Shown in pieces: positions 8,167-15,845 of a stretch of 64,000 nt of DNA (its first letter is position 1; every line of letters begins with the position of its first letter). Both the position numbers and the translations under genes were made by a program. A model generated the notes under the pieces. It was not told the DNA's origin. It ran no database searches and saw nothing but the letters and a program-made list of their open reading frames with translations. Source of the stretch: Halorussus marinus (GTDB taxonomy: Archaea > Halobacteriota > Halobacteria > Halobacteriales > Haladaptataceae). The stretch spans positions 682,001 through 746,000 of the forward strand of contig NZ_SBIV01000001.1 of the NCBI RefSeq assembly GCF_004765795.1. Direction: 5' to 3'.

Positions 8167-9453
8167 TCAGCGGTGGTCGTACACGCGCTTTACCTTCCCG
8201 ACCTCCGTGCGCTCGATAGAGCCCGGCTCGACGACCTCGACCGCGTCCGGCTCGATTTCGAGCACGTCCCGAAGCGCCGACTCGATCCGGTCTCTGAGCT
8301 GGTCGGGCGTCCCCCTGAACGCCTCATGGTGTTCGACGGTGATCTCCATCCGGTCGAGGCTGTCCTCCCGGTAGAGGTCGATCCGGTAGTGGGGCGCGAC
8401 GTCGCCGAGATCGAGCACGACGTCCTCGATCTGGCTCGGGTAGACGTTGACGCCCCGGACGATTAGCAGGTCGTCGGTCCGGCCGGTGACGTTGTCCATC
8501 CGGACCGCCGTGCGGCCACACGCACACCGCTCGTAGGTCAGCGAGGTGATGTCGCCGGTCCGGTACCGGATCGCCGGCAGGGCCTCCTTGGTGAGGGTGG
8601 TGAGCACGAGTTCGCCCGACTCGCCCTCGGGCAGGACCTCGCCGGTCTCGGGGTCGACGACTTCGGGGTAGAAGTGGTCTTCCCAGACGTGGAGCCCGTC
8701 TTGGGCCTCCTCGCACTCGATCGAGACGCCCGGGCCGATGATCTCCGAGAGGCCGTACACGTCGAGTGCACTCACGCCCAGCGCGCGCTCGATCTCCTCG
8801 CGCATCGGATCGGTGAACGGCTCGGCGCCGATGATCACCCGCGAGAGCGGGAGCTTCCGGACGTCCATCATCCGATCCTCGGCGGCCTCCGCGAGGTAGA
8901 GGCAGTACGACGGCGTGCACGCGAGGGCGTCACTATCGAGGTCCCGGAGCATGTCGAGCTGGCGGGCGGTGTTGCCGCCGCCGGTCGGGATGACGGTCGC
9001 GCCGAGCTCCTCGACGCCGTCGTGGAAGCCGAGCCCGCCGGTAAACAGGCCGTAGCCGTACGCGTTCTGGACCGTCTCGCCCGGCCGGACGCCCGCGGCG
9101 TGGAGCGACCGCGCCATCACCTCCCTCCAGACGCCGAGGTCCTCGTCGGTGTACGCGACGATCTTGGGCTTGCCGGTGGTGCCCGAAGAGGCGTGGATCC
9201 GACGCACGTCGTCGTGGTCGACCGCGAACAGCCCGTCCGGATACTCGTCGCGGAAGTCGGTCTTGGTCGTGAACGGGAGCTTCGAGACGTCCTCGACGCC
9301 CTCGATCTCGTCCGGATCGACGCCCGCCTCGTCGAGCGCCTCGCGGTAGAAATCGACGTTCTCGTAGGCGTTCGCGACGGTCTCGGCCAGCCGTTCGCTT
9401 TGGAGGGCCCGGAGCTCCTCGCGGGGCGCCGACTCGATGTCACTGTAAACCAT
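8167..9453 (-). CDS. paaK: phenylacetate--CoA ligase (PaaK-like)
   Basis: A 428-residue member of the ANL adenylating superfamily, matching the typical PaaK length. The P-loop motif SSGTTGKPK lies at 89-97; further on are the YG(L)SE motif near 238-242 and the RTGD-type adenylate motif. It activates phenylacetate or a related aryl acid to its CoA thioester via an acyl-adenylate. The C-terminal basic half-domain ends TEVGKVKRVYDHR, containing the catalytic lysine region. The start at 9453 gives the family N-terminus; open frame continues far upstream only because of GC bias. Substrate could be another aromatic acid. The thioesterase and crotonase genes at 0.3-1.6 kb might serve the same catabolism. 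Confidence 0.88.
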   Translation of the reverse strand: MVYSDIESAPREELRALQSERLAETVANAYENVDFYREALDEAGVDPDEIEGVEDVSKLPFTTKTDFRDEYPDGLFAVDHDDVRRIHASSGTTGKPKIVAYTDEDLGVWREVMARSLHAAGVRPGETVQNAYGYGLFTGGLGFHDGVEELGATVIPTGGGNTARQLDMLRDLDSDALACTPSYCLYLAEAAEDRMMDVRKLPLSRVIIGAEPFTDPMREEIERALGVSALDVYGLSEIIGPGVSIECEEAQDGLHVWEDHFYPEVVDPETGEVLPEGESGELVLTTLTKEALPAIRYRTGDITSLTYERCACGRTAVRMDNVTGRTDDLLIVRGVNVYPSQIEDVVLDLGDVAPHYRIDLYREDSLDRMEITVEHHEAFRGTPDQLRDRIESALRDVLEIEPDAVEVVEPGSIERTEVGKVKRVYDHR

Positions 9454-9536
9454 GACAGACAACAGTTCGCAAGGCGAAGCCAAAACTGTTTGGCCCCCGA
9501 GGTTTCGGGGCGTTCGCGACCCGCTTTGGCGCCGGC

Positions 9537-10529
9537 TCAGAACGCCAACCGGGCGACCGCCAGCGACACCGCGCTCACGACCGCCAGCGACACCCCGACC
9601 ACCGCGACCGGTCGGAGCCCCGCGCCCCGGAGTTCCCGGAGTTCGACGCTCGCGCCGAGGCCCGCGAACGCGACCAGAAACGCCCACCGGGAGGCCGTCT
9701 CGACGCGGGCCAGCGCCGGGTCGGCGACCGCCCCCGAACTCGCCAGCGCGACGAGTGCGACGAACCCAACCACGAACTTCGGAACGCCGTCCCAGACCGC
9801 CCGGATCGACCCGCCCGCCGACTGGCCGGTCCGGGCGTAGACCATCGAGTAGCCGACCACGAGCGCCCCCAGCAGGGCGTTGCGAGTGAGTTTCGTCAGC
9901 GTGGCCCACTGTCCGGCGACCTCCGAGTGGGCGAACCCCGCGGCCGTGACCGGGCCGGTCGAGAACATGCTGAGGCCCGCCCAGACGCCGAACACCCGGT
10001 CGGGAACCCCGAGCAGATGGCCGACCGCCGGGTAGGCGACCAGCGTGACCGCGTCGAAGACCAGAATCGTCGTCGTGGCGTACGCGACGTGGCGCTCGTC
10101 GGCCCGGACCGCGCCGGCGACCCCCACCACCGCCGAGACGCCACAGACGCTCGCGCCGGCCGCCAGCAGCGAGCCGAGTCGGTCCCCGAGGCCGAACACC
10201 GATCGCGAGAGCGCCTCGACGAGCGCGAGCGAGAGCGCGACCACGCCGACCACGGCGACCCCGAGCGCGGGACCGGCCTCGACCACCGCGTCGAGCGAGA
10301 CGCGCGCGCCCATCAGCACGATGCCGACTTCGAGCCAGAGCTTGTACGTCTCGGCGCCCGGCCGGAGCACGGCCGGCACGCCGACGGTGTTGGCGACGAT
10401 CGCGCCGATCGCGACTGCGGCCAGCAACGCGTTCACCGGCGCGATCGCTCCGAGCGCGCCGGCACCGAGTCCGACCGCGACGAGAAAGCCCAGCCCGGGG
10501 GCGAGACCTCGGAGCGACCCCGCCGTCAC
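9537..10529 (-). CDS. YeiH/UPF0324-family putative sulfate exporter
   Basis: A 330-residue polytopic membrane protein with about ten hydrophobic helices. The family hallmarks are visible: an early ANTVGVP segment, KLWLEVGIVLMGARVSL, and in the middle the ASVCGVSAV motif. UPF0324 members are proposed exporters of sulfate or sulfonates. The GTG at 10529 is chosen because the protein then begins right at the first helix and overlaps the stop codon of the upstream 41-residue gene (GTGA), the mark of translational coupling. The long N-terminal extension possible upstream is Arg-rich and not conserved in character. Confidence 0.82.
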   Translation of the reverse strand: MTAGSLRGLAPGLGFLVAVGLGAGALGAIAPVNALLAAVAIGAIVANTVGVPAVLRPGAETYKLWLEVGIVLMGARVSLDAVVEAGPALGVAVVGVVALSLALVEALSRSVFGLGDRLGSLLAAGASVCGVSAVVGVAGAVRADERHVAYATTTILVFDAVTLVAYPAVGHLLGVPDRVFGVWAGLSMFSTGPVTAAGFAHSEVAGQWATLTKLTRNALLGALVVGYSMVYARTGQSAGGSIRAVWDGVPKFVVGFVALVALASSGAVADPALARVETASRWAFLVAFAGLGASVELRELRGAGLRPVAVVGVSLAVVSAVSLAVARLAF

Positions 10530-10651
10530 GGCGCCAGCACCGCGAGGCCGACGACGAGCGCGGCGATCGCGACCGCCCGCCACCCGCGTTCGAGGGCCAG
10601 CCACCACTGTTCGAGTCGGGCGAGAGAGTCCGAGAGCGACGAACCTGCCAT
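10526..10651 (-). CDS. 41-residue membrane peptide coupled to the YeiH-type exporter
   Basis: A short gene starting at the ATG at 10651. It has an amphipathic N-terminal part containing SLARLEQWWLALERGW and one hydrophobic helix (about residues 25-40). Its TGA stop overlaps the GTG start of the exporter, so the two are probably translated together. The only other reading of this DNA is an Arg-rich N-terminal extension of the exporter, which looks like a shadow. A role as a small subunit or regulator of the transporter is inference from the coupling. I do not recognise a family. Confidence 0.6.
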   Translation of the reverse strand: MAGSSLSDSLARLEQWWLALERGWRAVAIAALVVGLAVLAP

Positions 10652-10767
10652 CCGTTGTCCCCATCCCCGCCCGGTTTCGGGTTAGTGGTTTCGATCCGGC
10701 TCTCCCGGTCGTCCGGTATCACATCGTTTAATGGCCCGACCTGCCACCCCGCAGGTACGACCCACAG

Positions 10768-12300
10768 ATGAGCCCCGAACCCGAAGACGTCTCCGAGGAG
10801 GAGCGCGACGCGCTGTTGACGATCGCCCACGGCGCGGTCGTCACCTCGGGCGGCGTCTCCGCCCAGCGCGCGCTGATCTCGGCGACAGAGTTCGTCCTCG
10901 CGCGCGGGCTTGGCCCGGTCGCCTACGGGGTGTACGCGCTCGCGTGGCGGATCGCGCAGTTGCTGATCCGGCTGGTCACCTTCGGGAGCGTCCCGACCCT
11001 CCAGCGGTACCTCCCGGCGTACGCCGAAGAGCCGGCGCGCCGATCGCGGGTCGCCGGACTCGCGTACGCCACCACGGCGGGGTTCGGGGTGGCGATCGCG
11101 GCGGGGCTGGGACTGCTTGCGCCGTGGATAAACGAGACGACGGTCGAGCATCCGTCGTTCCCGGCCGCGATGAGGCTGTTCGGCCCGCTGGTCCTGTTGT
11201 TCGGGTTCGTACTGGTCTACGCCGCGACCTTCCGCGCGGTCGGGTCGGCCCGGGGTGAGGTGCTTTTCAACAAGCTCCTCCGTCCGGCGGTGCGGCTGGT
11301 CGGGGCGGTCGGCGCGCTCGCGGCGGGCTACTCGGTGGTCGGCGTGACCGGCGCGTTCGTCGCCTGCGCGGCGGTGCTCGCCGCCGTCGGGTTCCCGGTG
11401 ACGGTGAAGGCGACGGGCGTCCGACCGACCGTCCGCGGCCTGCGGTCCGAGGCGCGTCGGTTCTACGACCACGCCGCGCCGGTGGCGATGAGCAACGTCG
11501 GGAAGGTGTTCCAGAACCGCGTCGACATCCTGCTCGTGGGCGCGATGCTGACCGCGGTGGCGGCCGGGATCTACAACGTCGTGCTCGTGTTGGTGTCGAT
11601 CGCGTGGATCCCCCTGCTGTCGTTCAATCAGCTGTTGCCGCCGGTCGCCTCCGACCTCCACTCGAACGGGCGGACGGAGACGCTGAACGCGGTCTACTCG
11701 TCGGTGACCCGACTGATCGTCACCACCGTGGTGCCGATCCTCGCGGTGCAGGTGGTGTTCGGTCGGGAACTGCTCGCGCTGTTCGGGCCGACCTACGCGC
11801 GGGGGTATCTCCCGCTCGCGGTGTACCTCGGGGGCGTGTTCGTCGGTAGCGCGGTCGGCGCGACCGGCTGGCTCCTCATGATGACCGACCACCAGTACGC
11901 ACGGATGGCCCTCGACTGGCTGTTGGCCGTCCTGAACGTCGTCCTGACCTACCTGTTCGTCGTCGAATTCGGGCTCGCGGGCGCGGCGCTGGGCACCTCG
12001 CTCGCGATCGCGGTGCAGAACGGACTGCAGGTCCTCCTGCTCAGACGCTTCGAGGGGCTGTGGCCGTTCGACGCCTCCTTCCTCAAGCCCCTCGTCGCCG
12101 GCGTCGCGATGGCGGCGTCGATGACGGCCGTCCGAATGACGGTGGCACCGCCGGGGGCGATCGGCGTCGGCCTCGCGGTCGGGCTCCCCGTCTACGTCGG
12201 GAGCCTCCGGGCGCTGGGAATCGACCCCCGCGATCGGCTGGTGGTTCGGGAACTCGCGGGCCGCTACCGGACCGACATCGCCGACGCCGTGCCGTTCTGA
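10768..12300 (+). CDS. polysaccharide/oligosaccharide flippase (MOP superfamily)
   Basis: A 510-residue integral membrane protein with about 14 hydrophobic helices, matching the Wzx/RfbX branch of the MOP exporter superfamily. The start contains GVSAQRALISATEFVLARGLGPVAYG-type sequence (split here over two short phrases), the typical first-helix region of flippases where the conserved G-P-x-x-Y/F-G lies. It would flip a lipid-linked glycan, for S-layer glycosylation or exopolysaccharide. No glycosyltransferases are adjacent, so its substrate is open. The start is the ATG close behind a TTTAATGG-type promoter stretch near 10726-10733. Confidence 0.85.
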   Translation: MSPEPEDVSEEERDALLTIAHGAVVTSGGVSAQRALISATEFVLARGLGPVAYGVYALAWRIAQLLIRLVTFGSVPTLQRYLPAYAEEPARRSRVAGLAYATTAGFGVAIAAGLGLLAPWINETTVEHPSFPAAMRLFGPLVLLFGFVLVYAATFRAVGSARGEVLFNKLLRPAVRLVGAVGALAAGYSVVGVTGAFVACAAVLAAVGFPVTVKATGVRPTVRGLRSEARRFYDHAAPVAMSNVGKVFQNRVDILLVGAMLTAVAAGIYNVVLVLVSIAWIPLLSFNQLLPPVASDLHSNGRTETLNAVYSSVTRLIVTTVVPILAVQVVFGRELLALFGPTYARGYLPLAVYLGGVFVGSAVGATGWLLMMTDHQYARMALDWLLAVLNVVLTYLFVVEFGLAGAALGTSLAIAVQNGLQVLLLRRFEGLWPFDASFLKPLVAGVAMAASMTAVRMTVAPPGAIGVGLAVGLPVYVGSLRALGIDPRDRLVVRELAGRYRTDIADAVPF

Positions 12301-12366
12301 GGGGCGGTCGCGTGGCGCGTCGCGGCGACCGACACGGCCTTGGCGCCGACGCCACTACGTCCGCGT

Positions 12367-13329
12367 ATGCGCCGAGTCGGTCTCCGCGTCCTGACGGGGC
12401 TCGTCGGCCTCGCGCTTCTCGCGGCGTACGTCGGCGTCGCGTATCTCGGGTATCGACTGCTCGCGGCGATCTGGCTCGCCCGCGGCGACGTGTTCACGAT
12501 CGTGGCGTGGACGACCGGGCTCGCGGTCGCGTTCGGATACCTCAACTACCGGTTCGGTACGCGACGCCTGCTGGCGCGCCTCGACGCGGTCGAACTCCCC
12601 CGGAGTCGCGCCCCGGGCGCCCACCGCCGGCTCGACCGGCTCGCAGACAGGATGGACGCCGGGCGCCCGCGCCTGCTGGTCGCGGCGCTCGGGGCGCCGA
12701 ACGCGCTCGCGGTCCACGCGCCCGGCGGGAGCGCCGTCGTGGTCGACCGGTCGCTGTTCGGCCTGCTGTCCGGCGCGGAGTTCGAGGCGCTGCTCGCCCA
12801 CGAGCTCGCGCACCTCGAACGCAGGGACAGCCTCGTCCAGACGCTCGCGTACAGCGCCGGCCAGTCGCTGGTCTGGGTGGTCGTGGTCGTCGCGTTGCCG
12901 TTCGCGGTCGTCGCGTCCGGCCTCCAGCGCGCGCTCGACTGGCTCCGGGGACGACCGCCGGCCGAACGGGACCGGCCTGGCGCGGGGCTCGGGCGTCGGA
13001 TCGGGCAGGTGGTGCTGGTCGCGTTCTCCGGGCTCACCCTGCTCGTGCTCGCACACTCGCGGCGCCGCGAGCTCGCGGCCGACGACCGGGCCGCCGAACT
13101 CACCGATCCGCTCGCGCTCGCCCGCGCGCTCCGGAAGATAGAACGGGCCTCCCAACCCGGATGGGGACTGCTCTCGCCGCTGACGGTCCGGGGCGAGGAG
13201 GACGGTCCGCTGACCCGTCTGCTCTCGACCCATCCGACGATGGACGAGCGCGTCGAACGATTAGTCGCGCGCACCGACCGCGAGCCGACGGACGCCGAGA
13301 CCCGTGGTAACTGGCAACGTGAGGCGTGA
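12367..13329 (+). CDS. M48-family (HtpX/Ste24-like) membrane zinc metalloprotease
   Basis: A 320-residue protease. Two N-terminal helices (about 8-32 and 42-60), the zinc motif HELAH at 145-149, two further helices (about 160-185 and 218-233), and a downstream RELAADDRAAEL segment supplying the third zinc ligand Glu. This is the HtpX layout, a membrane protease that degrades misfolded membrane proteins with its active site on the cytoplasmic face. The start used gives a normal N-terminus directly before the first helix. It is on the same strand as the flippase (66 bp) and the halocyanin (52 bp). Confidence 0.87.
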   Translation: MRRVGLRVLTGLVGLALLAAYVGVAYLGYRLLAAIWLARGDVFTIVAWTTGLAVAFGYLNYRFGTRRLLARLDAVELPRSRAPGAHRRLDRLADRMDAGRPRLLVAALGAPNALAVHAPGGSAVVVDRSLFGLLSGAEFEALLAHELAHLERRDSLVQTLAYSAGQSLVWVVVVVALPFAVVASGLQRALDWLRGRPPAERDRPGAGLGRRIGQVVLVAFSGLTLLVLAHSRRRELAADDRAAELTDPLALARALRKIERASQPGWGLLSPLTVRGEEDGPLTRLLSTHPTMDERVERLVARTDREPTDAETRGNWQREA

Positions 13330-13381
13330 TACGCCCGAATCGGCCGTACGCGTTATTCGTCTGTAGCCACTAGACCCGGCC

Positions 13382-13972
13382 ATGAACCGACGAACGTTCT
13401 TGGCGGCGACGAGCGCGACCGCAGTGGGCGGGCTGGCCGGCTGTTCGTCTCCCGGCTCCGACGACGAGGAGACGACCGACGAGGAGACGACCGAGCCCGA
13501 CGCGGAGACCACGACGGAGGCGACCGACGGGGAGACGACCATGGCCGAGGAGGGCGGAGCCGTCGAGGTCGCGATGATAACCGAGGGAAGCGATTACTAC
13601 TTCGACCCCATCGGGGTGGCCGTCGAGCCGGGCACGACCGTCACGTTCGTCAACGAGAGCGGCTCGCACTCCTCGACCGCCTACGCCGAGTCGAACAGTT
13701 CCGCCGAGGTGACCCGGATCCCCGAGGACGCCGAGGCGTGGAACAGCGAGACGCTCACCGAGGAGGGCGCGACGTTCGAACACACCTTCGAGGTCGAGGG
13801 GACCTACGACTACTTCTGCATCCCGCACAAGACGCTCGGGATGGTCGGGCGGATCGTGGTCGGCGAGCCCGGCGGTCCCGCAGAGGGGAGCATGCCGCCG
13901 GACGGCGACGTGCCCGAGAGTTCGACCATCGTCGAGGAGGGACCGATCTCCTACGAGGAGTTCTCCGGGTGA
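13382..13972 (+). CDS. halocyanin/plastocyanin-like copper lipoprotein
   Basis: A 196-residue secreted cupredoxin. RR at 3-4 and lipobox LAGC (18-21) indicate Tat export with Cys21 lipidated. Residues 25-58 form an acidic Thr/Glu/Asp linker. The type-1 copper ligands are His96, Cys146, His149 and Met154. It should carry electrons at the outer membrane face. Residues after the copper domain (165-196) form a short acidic tail ending ISYEEFSG, unlike the first halocyanin near 2.6 kb. Probably in one transcription direction with the M48 protease but with its own upstream AT-rich stretch. Confidence 0.88.
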   Translation: MNRRTFLAATSATAVGGLAGCSSPGSDDEETTDEETTEPDAETTTEATDGETTMAEEGGAVEVAMITEGSDYYFDPIGVAVEPGTTVTFVNESGSHSSTAYAESNSSAEVTRIPEDAEAWNSETLTEEGATFEHTFEVEGTYDYFCIPHKTLGMVGRIVVGEPGGPAEGSMPPDGDVPESSTIVEEGPISYEEFSG

Positions 13973-14073
13973 GTCGGTCGCCGACGACCGCCCGGCGTCC
14001 GGCCGGAGCCGTTCGGTCGGTGCGACTCGCGCGAGCCAACCCTTAACAACCCCCTCGCCCTACCTCACACCGA

Positions 14074-15696
14074 ATGGCCGGCCAGCGACTCGGTAGTTCT
14101 CGGGTGAGCAAGCCGGAGGCCGCGGTGTTCGTCTCCGGCGTGGCGAGCATGGGCCTCGAAATTCTCGCGGGGCGGATCGTCGCCCCCCAGTTCGGGAGCT
14201 CGATCTATACGTGGGGGAGTATCATCGGCGTCTTCCTCGCGGCGCTGAGCCTCGGCTACCACCACGGCGGCCAGCGCGCGGCCGAACGGGCGGCCGACCA
14301 CCAGCTCGTCCGGCTGTTTCTGGGCACCGCGGCGTACGTCGCGGTGCTCATCTTCGCGGGCGACCTGCTTTTGGCCTCGACGGCCGCCATCCCGCTTCCC
14401 GGGCGGTTCGCCTCGCTCCCGGCGGTGACGCTGTTGTTCGGCCCGCCGACCTACCTGCTCGGGTTCGTCAGCCCCTACGGCGCGGAGCTGTCGGGTCGAG
14501 AAGTGGTCGGCGAGGCGTCGGGTCACGTCTACGCGGTCGGCACCGTCGGAAGCATCGTCGGCGCGTTCGGCACCACGTTCTTCCTCATCCCCGAGCTCTC
14601 GATCGTCCAGATCGAACTGGCGTTCGGCCTCCTGCTGGTCGGAACCGCGCTGTGGCTCGCGGCCCCGACGTTCCGGCGCCGGCAGGTCGCCGCCACGCTC
14701 GCGGTCGGGCTGTTGCTGGTGGCGGCGGCCGCGAGCGGCTCGCTTGGCGTCTCGGCCGCCGGACAGGTCGTCTACCAGACCCAGACGCCGTACCAGGAAC
14801 TCGAAGTGATCGACCTCGGCGACACCCGGACGCTGTACCTCGACGGCCAGCGACACAGCGCGATGGACCTCAGCGACCCCGACAGGCACGTCTTCGACTA
14901 CACGCGGTACTTTCACCTGCCGTACCTGATGGCCGAAGACCCCGACGACATCGACCGGGTGCTGTTCGTCGGCGGCGGCGGGTTCACCGGTCCCAAGCGG
15001 TTCCTCGAGGAGTACAACGCGACCGTCGACGTCGTGGAGATCGACCCCGAGGTGATCGACGCGGCGAAGCGCTACTTCGGGGTCGAGGAGTCACCCCGGC
15101 TCAACGTCTACAACGAGGACGGCCGGCGTTACCTCCGGGAGACCAACCGAACGTACGACCTCATCGTGCTCGACGCCTACAAGAAAGACAAGGTCCCGTT
15201 CCAGCTGACGACCGCGGAGTTCATGCGCCTCGCCGACAGTCGGCTCTCGGCCCACGGGATTCTCTTTGCGAACCTCATCTCCGCGCCCGACGGGCCGGCC
15301 TCGAAGTTCTACCGCGCCGAGTACAAGACGGTCTCGGAGGTGTTCCCGCAGGTGTACGCCTTCCCGACCTCCGAGACCGGCGCGATCCAGAACGTCGAAC
15401 TCCTCGCCACAAAGCGCGACGGCCGGGTCACGAAGGCCCAACTCCGCGAGCGCAACGACCGCCGGGACGTCGGCATCGACCTCTCGAACGAGATCAGTTT
15501 CTACCGGAGCGACGAGCGGACCGACGACGTGCCGGTGCTCCGGGACGACCACGCGCCCGTCGACAGCCTGCTCGACCCGATGGTGGGCCAGCGCTACGTG
15601 ATCGAGACCAGCCCCGATGCCAACGAGACGGTAGTCGACGGCGACCCGGCCGAACGACCGGCCGTGGTTGAATCGCCCGGACGGGCCGGGATCTGA
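14074..15696 (+). CDS. membrane-anchored spermidine/spermine synthase-like protein
   Basis: A 540-residue protein in two halves. Residues 20-235 form about seven transmembrane helices; residues 240-510 form a SAM/dcSAM-dependent synthase-like Rossmann domain with the GGGGF nucleotide loop at 300-304, an acidic VEIDPEVI strand, and LDAYKKDKVP around Asp367 in the catalytic position. Such fused proteins occur in bacteria and archaea; polyamine transfer is not demonstrated for the fused type. A CCCTTAACA stretch about 30 nt upstream supports the leaderless ATG. The extreme C-terminus (510-540) is a disordered-looking tail. Confidence 0.8.
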   Translation: MAGQRLGSSRVSKPEAAVFVSGVASMGLEILAGRIVAPQFGSSIYTWGSIIGVFLAALSLGYHHGGQRAAERAADHQLVRLFLGTAAYVAVLIFAGDLLLASTAAIPLPGRFASLPAVTLLFGPPTYLLGFVSPYGAELSGREVVGEASGHVYAVGTVGSIVGAFGTTFFLIPELSIVQIELAFGLLLVGTALWLAAPTFRRRQVAATLAVGLLLVAAAASGSLGVSAAGQVVYQTQTPYQELEVIDLGDTRTLYLDGQRHSAMDLSDPDRHVFDYTRYFHLPYLMAEDPDDIDRVLFVGGGGFTGPKRFLEEYNATVDVVEIDPEVIDAAKRYFGVEESPRLNVYNEDGRRYLRETNRTYDLIVLDAYKKDKVPFQLTTAEFMRLADSRLSAHGILFANLISAPDGPASKFYRAEYKTVSEVFPQVYAFPTSETGAIQNVELLATKRDGRVTKAQLRERNDRRDVGIDLSNEISFYRSDERTDDVPVLRDDHAPVDSLLDPMVGQRYVIETSPDANETVVDGDPAERPAVVESPGRAGI

Positions 15697-15845
15697 GGGT
15701 CGCTCTGTCGGCCCGCGATTCGGGCCGGCGACTCTCCGCGCTTCGACCGATATCGCCGGAGAGCCGCCGTCTCGACGTGACTTCGTTCTTACCCGAAACC
15801 CGACGAATCGACGCTTTCATGTACCGGTTGTCGGTTGTGGCTGAT

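Noticed and set aside
8167..11892. A 1241-codon minus-strand open frame covering paaK and beyond
   Set aside because: Only the first 428 codons from the Met at 9453 code for a protein (phenylacetate-CoA ligase). The upstream part is Arg/Gly-rich and antisense or out of frame to the exporter and flippase genes.
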